From Thalassoglobus neptunius (GTDB lineage Bacteria; Planctomycetota; Planctomycetia; Planctomycetales; Planctomycetaceae): a stretch of 47,515 bases of DNA. Location: contig NZ_SIHI01000026.1 of NCBI RefSeq assembly GCF_007859735.1, positions 1-47,515 on the forward strand. The letters are read 5' to 3'. A model generated the notes under the pieces. The model was not told the DNA's origin and searched no databases. It saw only the letters and a program-made list of their open reading frames with translations. Shown piece after piece: positions 36,557 through 46,143 of the stretch; position 1 is the stretch's first letter; each line of letters starts with the position of its first letter. A program made the translations under genes and the position numbers.

Positions 36557-37642
36557 CTACGATACTTTCTCCGGGAGATTCTTCTGAAAGAACTGGATGA
36601 AATTCCGCGAAAGGATTCGCTCGCTATCCTCCTGCGAATAGCCGCGTCGCTCCAGAATCTCAGCAATCTTCGGAAGATACTCAATGGAATCCATATCGCC
36701 GGGACTCTGTTCTTTCCCAAAACCTCCGTCGAGATCGGTTCCGATTCCGGAGTGCAAGGCATTCCCGGCCAATTGACAAACATGATCAATCTGATCGACG
36801 ACATCTTCGAGTGAAACAGTTTCCGGAGGAGTCACTTTCTTGATGTATTCCGGCTTCAACATCCAGTTGTCGAGGGCTGCACCAATGACAGCCCCGCGTT
36901 CGATCAACGCACGAATTTGATCATCATCGAGTTGCCGATCTCCGGGGACAAGAGCACGACAATTGTGATGGCTCGCCAGCACCGGACCTTCGAACACATC
37001 AAGTGCCTGCCAGAAAGATTCATCCGCCAGATGTGTCGCGTCCAGCAACATTCCGACTCGGTTCATCTCCTTCAAGAGTTCCACTCCATCGGACGTCAGC
37101 GGACCTTCGCTTCCGGTCCCGTGACAGTATTCATTCGGTCCGTAATGAGCCGGTCCCACGATTTGCAGACCCGCATGAAACCATTCCTCGACCTGTTTCG
37201 GACTCAGAATCGGAGACGCCCCTTCCATACTCAGGAGATACCCAATCGGCGGGGTCGAGGCACTGTCTGCAGATTGATCCGCGCTCTGCCATTCGCGAGC
37301 GTGTTCAGTCAAATCGTCCGCGGACGACAGTTTCCGCAAGACGCCCCGTTCCGCCATCGCTTCGTAATAAGCCAGTTGCCCTTTCGCAGCGGCGTAAGTC
37401 GATTCACGCCCCTGATAAAATGTCAGTTCAAAACTCTTGCGATGGAGTCGCGGAAGGAGGGTCGCGATGACGATCCCAATCCCGGCGTTTCGTAGCTCCG
37501 GAAAGCTCACCATCGCTTCGCCGGGAACAATCCCGTCGAACTGAGATTCGAATTCACGAATCTTCCCAACTGGCCATTCGAGGTTTCGGTTCCACTCGAC
37601 GGCATTCCATGCCAGATCGAGGTGCGCATCAAAGATCAACAT
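36557..37642 (-). CDS. membrane dipeptidase, peptidase family M19
   Basis: ATG 37642 gives 361 residues beginning MLIFDAHLDLAWN; a TTG two codons earlier opens the frame. The M19 zinc-site residues are visible: HLD near the N-terminus, bridging Glu in LSMEGA, His in DATHLA, His in LASHHNCR, and Asp in GIGTDLDGGFG. Renal dipeptidase-type enzymes cleave dipeptides, including D-amino acid dipeptides. No signal peptide is present, so a cytoplasmic dipeptide hydrolase is likely. It begins 43 bases after the CE15-like esterase on the same strand, so an operon is probable. Confidence 0.93.
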   Translation of the reverse strand: MLIFDAHLDLAWNAVEWNRNLEWPVGKIREFESQFDGIVPGEAMVSFPELRNAGIGIVIATLLPRLHRKSFELTFYQGRESTYAAAKGQLAYYEAMAERGVLRKLSSADDLTEHAREWQSADQSADSASTPPIGYLLSMEGASPILSPKQVEEWFHAGLQIVGPAHYGPNEYCHGTGSEGPLTSDGVELLKEMNRVGMLLDATHLADESFWQALDVFEGPVLASHHNCRALVPGDRQLDDDQIRALIERGAVIGAALDNWMLKPEYIKKVTPPETVSLEDVVDQIDHVCQLAGNALHSGIGTDLDGGFGKEQSPGDMDSIEYLPKIAEILERRGYSQEDSERILSRNFIQFFQKNLPEKVS

Positions 37643-37685
37643 GTGCAAATTCAGTCTTTGAATAATGGAGCTGACTTATTACGAG

Positions 37686-38993
37686 TCATTCGTCAGTGGA
37701 TTTAAGATGGCGATCCGCAAAGTCGAGATACTGATCCCAATCGTAGTCGGTGACATCATGCTTGCCGCTGCGAATGTGATAGCCGATGGTTCCAGAGTTG
37801 ATGGGCTGATTGATCTCCGGCATCTCTTCAGGAGCCGCGTCTCCGCCGAATCCATCTGTTCCGAGCAGTCGATAGACAGGATCAGCATGTAGTGCGGAAA
37901 GAAACTCCCCATGCGGATCGGCCCAGCGATCTTCTTCTGCGCTGGCGATATAAACCGGTCGCGGAGCAATGGCTGCGATGAGCAGATGCTGGTCGACGGG
38001 AAGTTCGTCTTCGTTGTCGTTGTATTTCAGAAAGTTATCGCAGAACCAGTGCGGGAACGACGTGTTAATCCGACGCACGGATTCGCCAAAACGGCGACGA
38101 CTGAGGGCTGCTCCGCCACACCCGGAGTTATTAGAAATAACGAGAGCAAATCGCGGGTCACTGGCTCCCGCCCACAGCGAAGTCTTTCCGAGACGAGAGT
38201 GCCCCAACACAGCTACTCGCTCTCCGTCGATCGAAGGCGACTGCTCGAGGTAATCGAGAGCGCGGCTGAGTCCCCACGCCCAGGCTGCGATACTGCCCCA
38301 GTCTTTCGGAGAGATTGATTCTCCTGATCCGGGGTACTCTCCATGAAGCCCGTTTTCAAACCCGTCATCGAAATCGGGATCGAAGTCCCCGTAGTAAATC
38401 GTGACGAGTGCATATCCTCTTTCGACAATTTTCTCGACTGGCCACCGCGACGCAGACGCCCCTCGCGAAGCTTCGGTCGCTTGATGGTTTTCGTATCCCG
38501 AGGCCGGTTTGTTCCGCATCCAGTTTTTGTTCAATGTGATTTCGGGATCCGGATGAATGGAATGGTTTCCCCCGAAGTTCAATGCGAGAAACGCGGGAAC
38601 CTTCTCGTCAGTCTGCAGACGATAAATCAACAGCCGCGCGACAAGCGGAGACTCTTCGTCTCCCAGCAACAGGTCGACTTCTTCCCGAATTGCTTTGCCG
38701 CCAAGTGCATTGGCGTGATAGCTGATGAGTTCGCTGCGCACTTCTTCAGGTGCTGGGGGAGCCGATCCGTAGACCTCTGAAGCGAACAGATCAAGAATTT
38801 CGCCGCGCCGCTGATTGATCCACTGATCCGCGTTCTCGACAACTTCTCCTGAAGTCGTTGTGAATGGATCAGGAAGCGTGAACTCGGGAATCAAGGATTC
38901 GTCATAGATCGCTTCCTGTGCGTTTGAAACAGTCGCAAGACATGCAAACGCCGTCAGGCAAATCGCAAGGAATCGAAAATCGCAACTACTCAT
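37686..38993 (-). CDS. secreted CE15-like (glucuronoyl esterase family) hydrolase
   Basis: This 435-residue protein has a signal peptide (cleavage near SNA/QE). The nucleophile is Ser in GHSRLGK, the CE15-type variant of the GxS motif. NNSGCGGAALSRRRFGES follows, and the catalytic His is probably in SGKHDVTDYDW. LALNFGGNHSIHPD in the N-terminal half is also typical. Glucuronoyl esterases cut ester links between lignin and glucuronoxylan; planctomycete members probably act on sulfated or uronic-acid polysaccharides. The exact substrate is unknown. Its start is back to back with the gene at 39193 on the other strand. Confidence 0.88.
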   Translation of the reverse strand: MSSCDFRFLAICLTAFACLATVSNAQEAIYDESLIPEFTLPDPFTTTSGEVVENADQWINQRRGEILDLFASEVYGSAPPAPEEVRSELISYHANALGGKAIREEVDLLLGDEESPLVARLLIYRLQTDEKVPAFLALNFGGNHSIHPDPEITLNKNWMRNKPASGYENHQATEASRGASASRWPVEKIVERGYALVTIYYGDFDPDFDDGFENGLHGEYPGSGESISPKDWGSIAAWAWGLSRALDYLEQSPSIDGERVAVLGHSRLGKTSLWAGASDPRFALVISNNSGCGGAALSRRRFGESVRRINTSFPHWFCDNFLKYNDNEDELPVDQHLLIAAIAPRPVYIASAEEDRWADPHGEFLSALHADPVYRLLGTDGFGGDAAPEEMPEINQPINSGTIGYHIRSGKHDVTDYDWDQYLDFADRHLKSTDE

Positions 38994-39192
38994 CGTGTCT
39001 TTTTCCTCGTTGTCAATCCAGAACTCTCATCCAAGGATGATGATTCTTTCTCCGCTTTTCCAGCAAGTGCCGCAAGTCGAACCGAAAAGAAAAGTCGAAT
39101 TCTCTTTACAGAATCGCAAGACGCACCTGACTCGATCAACTACAATTCGCGTATCCCAGTCCCATCGGTCATGGAAGGATTGTTCGCACCTG

Positions 39193-41460
39193 ATGTCTTC
39201 GTGGATTCTTCAGCACTTTTTGAATCCCTCCTTCTTCTGGGCGGGAATGGCGTTGGTCTCAGCGCCAATTATTATCCATCTCATCAATCGAATGCGCTTC
39301 AAGCGTGTCCGATTTGCGGCGATGGACTTTCTGCTCGCGAGTCAAAAGCGGAATCAGCGCAGGGTTCTCATCGAACAGTTGCTGCTCCTTCTGCTGCGCA
39401 TCCTGCTCATTCTTGCAATTGTAGCTCTACTTGCGCGAATGATTCTCGACCCGTCTCAACTCTCACTCTTCCAGGGGGCCAAGTCTCATCATGTCGTTGT
39501 TCTCGACGACTCTCTGTCGATGCAGCAGAGAACGGCAGAAGGGACAGTCTTCGACACTGCGAAGGAAGTTGTGCGTCGACTGGTCGCAGAAGGTGCGGAC
39601 TCGCCTCAATCGCAGATCTTCACACTTGTGCGGATGTCTGCACCGGCGACGACACTTTCTGGATTGAGCGAAGTTCAACTGAACAGCGATCTGCTCGTGG
39701 AACTCACCGATCGACTCGACGCGATCAAATGCACACATCAGGTCGCCGAGCCCGATCGAGCTCTCGACTCTGTTCTCGAACGTCTGACTGCAGACCGTTC
39801 AGCCGTGCGGCATGTCCACGTAATTTCAGACTTCCGGGAATTGAACTGGATCGAAAGCAAATCGGCAATCGCTTCCTTGAAAGCACTGGAGACTGCCGAC
39901 ACAAACGTCAATCTCGTGAAGTGCGTCGAAGACTCCACTGAAAACCTGACCGTGACTCAACTCGGAGGAAAAGTTGAAGTTGCCGCTGCAGGTGTTCCGG
40001 TCACTCTCGAAGCGACTATTCAAAATCAAGGAGTGCGAACAGCCAGCGACGTTCGTGCAGATGTCTTCCTTGACGGGACGCGAACGCCTCGCACAATTGA
40101 CTTTCAGGACATCGCTGCCGGAGAGCAGACATCGAGGCGTTTCGACGTCGTCTTCGAAACCGCCGAGCATCACCGGGTGGACCTCCGGATTCGCGACGAT
40201 GCTCTGGAACCGGACAACTTTCGATTTCTCACCGTCGATGTTCCTCAAGAGATCCCTGTATTGATCGTGGACGGCTCTCCCGGAACAGAACAGGCCCTCT
40301 ACGTTGCCGACGCGCTGGCAGCTGATACATCTGTCACCGGGTTCTCTGTCGACGTTCAGACTCCGGACGATTTGCGAAGAACGCCACTGGAAAACTTCGA
40401 TCTCATTTATCTCATCAACGTTCCTGAAATCGCCCCCGATGCGCTGATTGCATTGACCGACTACGTTTCAAACGGAGGCGGACTGGTCTGGTACCTCGGC
40501 GATGCAATTCGGCCGGCGTTCTACAATGAGAAACTCTTTCAACCCGAAGCCAGCTTGTTTCCCGTCCGCATCGAAATCGCTCCGCGCGAATTCAATCGAG
40601 ACGACAACGGCAGCGTCGCTCACCCCGATCTCGTTCCTGTTGAATCTCCGCTATTCCAACTGCTGACCGATGCGGAAGTTCCCATCCTCGATCTCGTGTT
40701 TGTGAATCTCTATTTTCCGCTGGCGCCGGCAAGTTCAGATTTGCCGAACATGGCTTCGGATGTTTCGGTCCTGGCACGACTCAACAACGATGCCCCTGTT
40801 TTCCTCGAACATCGATTCGGAAGAGGCAATGTTGTCACGTGTTTGACATCAGCCGGACCTCTTGTGAATCCGCAAGGGACCGTATGGACAAACTGGGCCA
40901 ACGGACCAGCCAGCTTCAGTTTTGCCGTCTTTCAACTCGAACTCGCCAAACATGTGATTCGTAAAGACCGATCTCTCCCCGCACTCCAAAGCGGCCAACC
41001 GATTGAATTCAAACTCAATCAGGCGTTCTATCAACCCGATGTCGAAGTGCTTTCCCCTTCCGACCAGATTGACCGAATCCAAGCGACTCCGCCCGCTCAA
41101 GAAGACAACGATGCCTCTTCCTCCGAACCCGACGGGACGTTATTCAACGTGATCTATCGAAACACGGACGAACCAGGGATCTACTCCTTCGGCCTCTCCA
41201 CGCAACAACCAGGACGCGAGGAACGGCTCTACGCGGTCAATGTTCCTCCATCCGAAGGGGCTTTAGCAATCGCAGAAACAGACGCCCTCAAGAATGAACT
41301 CGGGCTGGACTCAACGATTCAAATTCATTCAGTCGGCACCTATGACTGGATTCTCAACGAATCCCCCGGATCGGAAATTCGCTGGTTGCTCCTTCTTCTT
41401 ATCCCTCTTCTCTGCATTGTCGAACAGTTTCTCGCCAGCCGTCTCAGCTACGTCGAATGA
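39193..41460 (+). CDS. BatA-type membrane protein with von Willebrand A-like domain
   Basis: ATG 39193 gives about 755 residues beginning SSWILQHFLNPSFFWAG, the usual BatA N-terminus, with IIIHLINRMRFKRVRFAAMDFL. The longer frame from 38995 adds non-family residues. Two N-terminal membrane helices are followed by a VWA-like domain with VVVLDDSLSM (MIDAS-like DxSxS). A beta domain and a GATase-like Rossmann segment (YVSNGGGLVWYLGDA) come next, and a final membrane helix ends the protein. Genes of this type usually sit with a MoxR ATPase and DUF58 gene; neither is adjacent here. An envelope-related role is inferred. AAGGA lies 13 bases upstream, a long spacing. Confidence 0.85.
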   Translation: MSSWILQHFLNPSFFWAGMALVSAPIIIHLINRMRFKRVRFAAMDFLLASQKRNQRRVLIEQLLLLLLRILLILAIVALLARMILDPSQLSLFQGAKSHHVVVLDDSLSMQQRTAEGTVFDTAKEVVRRLVAEGADSPQSQIFTLVRMSAPATTLSGLSEVQLNSDLLVELTDRLDAIKCTHQVAEPDRALDSVLERLTADRSAVRHVHVISDFRELNWIESKSAIASLKALETADTNVNLVKCVEDSTENLTVTQLGGKVEVAAAGVPVTLEATIQNQGVRTASDVRADVFLDGTRTPRTIDFQDIAAGEQTSRRFDVVFETAEHHRVDLRIRDDALEPDNFRFLTVDVPQEIPVLIVDGSPGTEQALYVADALAADTSVTGFSVDVQTPDDLRRTPLENFDLIYLINVPEIAPDALIALTDYVSNGGGLVWYLGDAIRPAFYNEKLFQPEASLFPVRIEIAPREFNRDDNGSVAHPDLVPVESPLFQLLTDAEVPILDLVFVNLYFPLAPASSDLPNMASDVSVLARLNNDAPVFLEHRFGRGNVVTCLTSAGPLVNPQGTVWTNWANGPASFSFAVFQLELAKHVIRKDRSLPALQSGQPIEFKLNQAFYQPDVEVLSPSDQIDRIQATPPAQEDNDASSSEPDGTLFNVIYRNTDEPGIYSFGLSTQQPGREERLYAVNVPPSEGALAIAETDALKNELGLDSTIQIHSVGTYDWILNESPGSEIRWLLLLLIPLLCIVEQFLASRLSYVE

Positions 41461-41607
41461 TCTTCAATCGGTTCGCTGCATCGCCTTCGAAAAGAGATTT
41501 GCGGTCGCAAACAATTCCCGAATCGTTCTAAGCGAGCTCGAACGATCAACGTCGGCAGCCTCAAAGGAAATGTGTTCCGGGGAGTGCAGACTCCCGATGA
41601 GGTTGGT

Positions 41608-43248
41608 CTAAAATCTCGACCGAAACGACAGGAGTTGAAGAATTCGTCTCACCAGCGAGATCACAATTCCTCCAGTGACGATGAGAATCCCCGCTACGAG
41701 ATAGGGATAATGCCCCGGGGTTTCCGGATCTCCTCGCATCGAATGCAGGAAGAAATAAGAGATCACCGAAGTCACCGTAGTCACAGCCACGAGGCGCGGC
41801 TTGTACCACATGGCGCTGGCCACGATCAGCAATGCGTATCCCGCAACCAGTGACTCAATGGGTCGTGCGGCATAGTAAACCGCAGCGGTGAAGAGGATCG
41901 CATCAGATGCAACCCAACAGCGACGAACGAATCGCACATCCTTCCTCAGCAGCCGCTGAAACACAATCGAAGCAGCCCCCCAGGTTCCCAGAATGATCAT
42001 TTCCGGAATATAGGACGGTCGAAGCCCCGGCACCGACAACTCCGCGAGTTGCACGACCGTGAAGATCACGAGGAACGCCGTCAGATGGACAACGAGAGCC
42101 GGTTCTCTTCGCGCCCACCGCCTCACCGAATTCCAAAGTCCCATCGACTTAAGGACGATCGGTTCATGATTCAGAAACCGCTCCAGATCGTCCGCCAATT
42201 CGTCTGCCGATCCATAACGGTTCTCGGGCTTCTTCTCGAGACACCGCATACAAATTTGTGCCAGTGGACGAGAAATCGCAGGATTGATCTTCTGCGGATG
42301 TTTCGGCTCGCTATCACGTAATCGAAGAATCTGATCGAGCGGAACACTCTCGGAAAACGGAGGTTGTCCGGTCAAAAGTTCATAAAGAATCGCTCCGAGG
42401 CTGTAGAGATCCGAACGATAAGTGACCGAATTCACCTTTCCCCACGCTTGCTCCGGAGACATATACGCAGGCGTCCCCAGAATCGCTCCCGACATCGTTT
42501 GCTCGTCATCATGCTCGAAGACTTTGGCCAATCCAAAATCAGTGACGAGGGCATTTCCATCGTTGTCGATCAGAATGTTGGAAGGTTTCAAGTCGCGATG
42601 AATGACATCCTGCCGGTGCAGATACCCAACCGCCCGAGTGATTTGAACAAGCATCGCTGCCGACTCGTCGAGGCTGATTTCCCCCATCTTGATTCGATCA
42701 GCCAACGTAAACTCAGAAATGTAAGCCATGACGAGAAACGGAATCCCCTCATGTTCACCGGCATCGTGCACGCTCACAATATTCGAATGACGAAGACGCG
42801 AGGCCGCTCGTGCTTCTCGAAAGAACCGACGAACTTCTTCATCGGAAGCGAACTCACACGACCGAACCATTTTCAGAGCAAAGTGCGAATCCAACGTCTG
42901 ATGCCGTGCCCGATACACAACTCCCATTCCGCCCCGCCCCAACTCAGCTTCCAAAAGATACGCACCGAACTCGCGCGGAAGCGACTGAAATGAAGAACTC
43001 GACAAACTGGAATCGGACGACAACAGTGTTTCGGCCACTTTGTCTTGACCGCCACCTCCCGCCATCGAATCGAGCAGGTGAATGCAATCAACGAGTTGCA
43101 TGAGATTGGGATGTTTCTTGAGGAGTTCCTCCGGAATGGAAAAGTGCTCGCCGTCTTGAATTGCGTCGCAGTGCCGCTCCAGAAACTCCAGGAGTTCGGG
43201 ATCGAAGTTCGAATCGGAATCTGACAACTCAGCACCGCGATCAGTCAT
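41608..43248 (-). CDS. membrane Ser/Thr protein kinase (Hanks type)
   Basis: This 546-residue protein has an acidic, Ser-rich N-terminal region (1-90) and a complete kinase domain from about residue 95. The glycine loop is GRGGMGVVY, with Lys126, Glu145, HRDLKPSN (217-224), DFG (237-239) and APE-like SPEQ. The catalytic set is intact. About six hydrophobic segments fill the C-terminal 180 residues, with no extracellular sensor domain. The ATG overlaps the stop of the ECF sigma gene by four bases (ATGA), so the two are co-translated. Linked ECF-kinase pairs are a known planctomycete arrangement; the kinase probably modulates its sigma factor. Confidence 0.95.
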   Translation of the reverse strand: MTDRGAELSDSDSNFDPELLEFLERHCDAIQDGEHFSIPEELLKKHPNLMQLVDCIHLLDSMAGGGGQDKVAETLLSSDSSLSSSSFQSLPREFGAYLLEAELGRGGMGVVYRARHQTLDSHFALKMVRSCEFASDEEVRRFFREARAASRLRHSNIVSVHDAGEHEGIPFLVMAYISEFTLADRIKMGEISLDESAAMLVQITRAVGYLHRQDVIHRDLKPSNILIDNDGNALVTDFGLAKVFEHDDEQTMSGAILGTPAYMSPEQAWGKVNSVTYRSDLYSLGAILYELLTGQPPFSESVPLDQILRLRDSEPKHPQKINPAISRPLAQICMRCLEKKPENRYGSADELADDLERFLNHEPIVLKSMGLWNSVRRWARREPALVVHLTAFLVIFTVVQLAELSVPGLRPSYIPEMIILGTWGAASIVFQRLLRKDVRFVRRCWVASDAILFTAAVYYAARPIESLVAGYALLIVASAMWYKPRLVAVTTVTSVISYFFLHSMRGDPETPGHYPYLVAGILIVTGGIVISLVRRILQLLSFRSRF

Positions 43249-43868
43249 GAGTCACTCTGATTTTCTACGAGAATCTCTTGAAGCTTATTCAGGGCCCGCA
43301 TCCACAGCATTTGTACGGCTCCTCGGCTTCGTTCCATTCGCTCGGAGACTTCTTCAAACGAGAGTCGCTGCAAATTTCGCAGTTGAATCACTTCCCGGTA
43401 ATCGTCAGGGAGTCTCGAAATCGCGTTGGCCAACTCGAACTCCTGCTCGTGATCCATCAAAACCTGACTCGGGGAATCGAGACGAGCAGCCAGTTCGCGA
43501 AACGGAGCAGACGCATCCGGAGACTGCGGCTGGATTCTCACTTCCTTCTTCACGTCGCGTTTCCCTGCTCGGAATCGGCGGATGAAATCATGAGTGTTAT
43601 GAGCAAGAATCTGTTTGAGCCATGCCAGCCATTCCCCTTCAGACTTGCCCTCGAAATCCCGAAATCCGCGATGCGCTTCGAGCAGTGTTTGCTGGACGAG
43701 ATCGGAGGAGTCGACTTTTGCTTTCATCCAGGTTTCGACATTGGTCCGCGCAATGACGTTGATGTAATTTCGGCAGCACTCAAAGAGTTCATCGCGAGCA
43801 CGTTCATCGCCGTTTCTCGCGTTTTCCAGAAGAAGCGCGATCCGCGTACTCTGTTTTGACTCGCTCAT
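43245..43868 (-). CDS. ECF sigma factor, kinase-associated type
   Basis: This 207-residue protein has sigma region 2 (DSSDLVQQTLLEAHRGFRDFEG, WLAWLKQILAHNTHDFIRRF) and region 4 (LPDDYREVIQLRNLQRLSFEEVSERMERSRGAVQMLW). There is no region 1.1 or 3, as in ECF factors. It lacks a neighbouring anti-sigma gene and is instead coupled by a four-base overlap to the kinase at 41608. The reading suggests control by phosphorylation. Two tandem arrays lie just upstream in its 5' region at 43966-44075, about 98 bases before the start. Confidence 0.95.
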   Translation of the reverse strand: MSESKQSTRIALLLENARNGDERARDELFECCRNYINVIARTNVETWMKAKVDSSDLVQQTLLEAHRGFRDFEGKSEGEWLAWLKQILAHNTHDFIRRFRAGKRDVKKEVRIQPQSPDASAPFRELAARLDSPSQVLMDHEQEFELANAISRLPDDYREVIQLRNLQRLSFEEVSERMERSRGAVQMLWMRALNKLQEILVENQSDS

Positions 43869-43965
43869 TTGCCCTCTCCTTAACTTCGCGAAAGCTCAAG
43901 CACACAAGAATCCGTTGCTCTTGCCGGTCCCTTGCCTGAACGAACTGACGCAAAACTCTGATTCT

Positions 43966-44019
43966 GCCCGACAGCGAGCCCGACAGCGAGCCCGACAGCG
44001 AGCCCGACAGCGAGCCCGA
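43966..44019. repeat. four tandem 12-bp copies plus a half copy
   Basis: The 12-bp unit GCCCGACAGCGA repeats four times without error (43966-44013) and ends with a half unit (44014-44019). It is immediately followed by the 14-bp array. A related GAACGAACTGACG lies just before it near 43938. It is a small variable-number-type locus. Confidence 0.95.
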
Positions 44020-44075
44020 ATCGAACTGACCGAATCGAACTGACCGAATCGAACTGACCGAATCGAACTGACCGA
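44020..44075. repeat. four tandem 14-bp copies
   Basis: The unit ATCGAACTGACCGA repeats four times exactly (44020-44075). It abuts the 12-bp array; both units share the CCGA core. The joint array of 110 bases lies between the ECF sigma gene (starts 43868) and the AAA ATPase (starts 44464), within the divergent region. Confidence 0.95.
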
Positions 44076-44463
44076 ACGGCCTCTGCCTCGACACCTGAAC
44101 ATCGAGCCGACTGGAAAACTCCGTGCTTTCAGATTATCCGATTCAGTGAATCAGAGTAAAACCGCTGAAGAGAAAATCTGAATGCAAGTTTCGAGCGAAA
44201 CTCCCAGCTTCTCGAAACTCGCAACGTCGAATTCAAGAAAAGAGATCGGAACAATTCGCAAAATCGGCACAAAGGGTCTCTTTTACGAGTTCCGCAGCGG
44301 AATCGAAATCTCCGAACAAGGAACGTCTGCGTGTCGAAGCAAATGATCCCAAAGTGTAGATGCCTGTCGTTCGAACATATCCACAGTCTTGGCCAGAGAC
44401 TGCGGCACCGAAGAAGTCTTGATTCTCCCCTAATTGTCTCGCTGAAACGGAAAGCGAATCAGA
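44076..44463. other. gene-free part of the divergent region
   Basis: About 388 bases between the tandem arrays and the AAA ATPase start. A minus-strand frame covers part of it and runs into the ATPase gene, but it shows no ribosome site or family feature, so it is left out. Both divergent promoters should lie within 43869-44463. Confidence 0.4.
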
Positions 44464-46095
44464 ATGCAACGTGACACCTTTGCCGGGATCGATAATATCC
44501 TCTTGAGTTTGGGTCTCGATGAAAGCGGCAACTTCGCAGATTCGACGGCAGGAGATTCTGAAGAAACGTCGCAGGAGGATTCTCAACAGCCTCAAAGTGC
44601 TGTCCCCGAACAGCCAGAAACAGCGACGGCAACACCGTCTCCTCTCGACCAAAACGCCCCCACCTCAGAGTCCTCCAGTGGAGACGAACGTTCGGACAAG
44701 CCGGTCATCGATGAAATCACAAGAGATAACTACGATCAGGCGCGGGCCCATCTCGCCAAAATCGAAGCCGCCCGAAGACTCGCCAAGGCAAACGAAAAAC
44801 CGGAAGCAAGTCCCCCGCAGCAAAAGTATCCCAGCTTGCGAGGGTCCAGCGAATTCAGCCCCAAAGCTCCCGACTCGCTCGAACAAGCTGGGCTGAATCT
44901 CAGCGACGTGATGAATCTCATCATCAAATATCTCGCCAGTCGAGGTGTTGAGACCGGATACAAGATCGCACTCCAGATTGGACTCAATTTCGGACTCGTC
45001 GAAGCGATTCTTCGACAGCTCAAAATTGAACGACTCGCCGCTTACAAGAACGCAATTGCCGGCGGCGATTACCTCTACGAACTCACCGACCTCGGACGCG
45101 ACCGGGCACGCATTCTTTCCGATCAGACGACTTATTTCGGAACAGCTCCCGTTCCCCTCGATCAGTACATCGCCAGCGTTCACGCCCAGTCACTCGAAGG
45201 CCGCAAACCGTCGCTGAATGCGATTCGCCGGGCCTTCTCGGATCTCGATATCAGCGATCGCATGATCTCGAACATCGGGCAAGCCATTCACTCCGGTCGG
45301 GGAATGTTCCTCTACGGACCTCCGGGTAACGGAAAAACCAGTATGGCCGAACGTGTCACCAAATCTTTCGGTGACACGATCTGGATTCCCCGAGCGATCA
45401 TCGCCAGTGGCGAGATTCTCCGCCTGTACGATCCCAACCGTCACCGCGAAGTTCCCGTTTCCGATGATGCCGAACTCAAAGTCGACGGACGCTGGGTTCG
45501 CATCGAACGACCAACAATCGTGGCGGGGGGTGAACTCCAGATGGAAAACCTGGAAATCACATACATCCGCAAAACAGGTGTTGGCGAAGCTCCTTTGCAG
45601 ATGAAAGCCAACTGCGGAACGCTTCTCATCGACGACTTCGGCCGACAGCGAATGAGCACCGACGAACTGCTCAACCGCTGGATTGTTCCACTTGAACAGC
45701 GACACGATTACCTTCACCTCGAAAGCGGTCGAACGATTCAAGTTCCGTTCGATCAGTTGATCATCTTCTCCAGTAACCTCGAACCACGAGATCTGGTCGA
45801 CGACGCATTCCTCCGCCGAATTCCATACAAGATCGAAGTCAAAGACGCCTCAGAAGACGAGTTCCGCGCTCTCTTCTGCAAGCAGGCCACACAGCAGAAA
45901 TTCTCGTACACCAACGAAGTGATCGATTACATGATCATCGAACACTACGTCCAGGCAAATCGCCCCTTCCGCTTCTGCCACCCCCGCGACCTGCTCCGCC
46001 AAATCCTCAACCGCTGCTCACTCCACAACCTCCCCCGAGAAATCACCAAAGACTCCATCGACCAAGCCGTCGAAAACTACTTCTCGATAATGTAA
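44464..46095 (+). CDS. AAA-type ATPase with N-terminal low-complexity and winged-helix-like regions
   Basis: This 543-residue protein starts with a Ser/Gln/Pro-rich acidic region (about 20-120). A helical segment (LSDVMNLIIKYLASRG..., about 145-215) resembles a winged-helix domain. The AAA domain follows, with Walker A YGPPGNGKTSM near 285, Walker B LLIDDFG near 389, and sensor/Arg finger SSNLEPRDLVDDAFLRRI. The last part is an alpha-helical lid (FCHPRDLLRQILNRC). The ATP site is intact. Related proteins occur in planctomycetes, but I do not recognise a tested function. There is no signal peptide or membrane segment. Its stop is 48 bases from the converging OLD-like gene. Confidence 0.85.
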   Translation: MQRDTFAGIDNILLSLGLDESGNFADSTAGDSEETSQEDSQQPQSAVPEQPETATATPSPLDQNAPTSESSSGDERSDKPVIDEITRDNYDQARAHLAKIEAARRLAKANEKPEASPPQQKYPSLRGSSEFSPKAPDSLEQAGLNLSDVMNLIIKYLASRGVETGYKIALQIGLNFGLVEAILRQLKIERLAAYKNAIAGGDYLYELTDLGRDRARILSDQTTYFGTAPVPLDQYIASVHAQSLEGRKPSLNAIRRAFSDLDISDRMISNIGQAIHSGRGMFLYGPPGNGKTSMAERVTKSFGDTIWIPRAIIASGEILRLYDPNRHREVPVSDDAELKVDGRWVRIERPTIVAGGELQMENLEITYIRKTGVGEAPLQMKANCGTLLIDDFGRQRMSTDELLNRWIVPLEQRHDYLHLESGRTIQVPFDQLIIFSSNLEPRDLVDDAFLRRIPYKIEVKDASEDEFRALFCKQATQQKFSYTNEVIDYMIIEHYVQANRPFRFCHPRDLLRQILNRCSLHNLPREITKDSIDQAVENYFSIM

Positions 46096-46143
46096 ACCGG
46101 TCAATAGTGAGTCTAAGTCGTACAAACTTCTCCGACTCAATGT

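Noticed and set aside
43804-44094. Minus-strand frame with repeated Gly-Ser-Leu-Ser and Phe-Asp-Ser units
   Set aside because: The repeats come from the 12-bp and 14-bp DNA arrays, and the frame runs out of frame across the ECF sigma start. It is not a protein repeat.
44233-44652. Minus-strand frame overlapping the start of the AAA ATPase
   Set aside because: Most of it is antisense to coding sequence, it is Arg/Cys rich at its start, and it has no ribosome site or recognisable domain.
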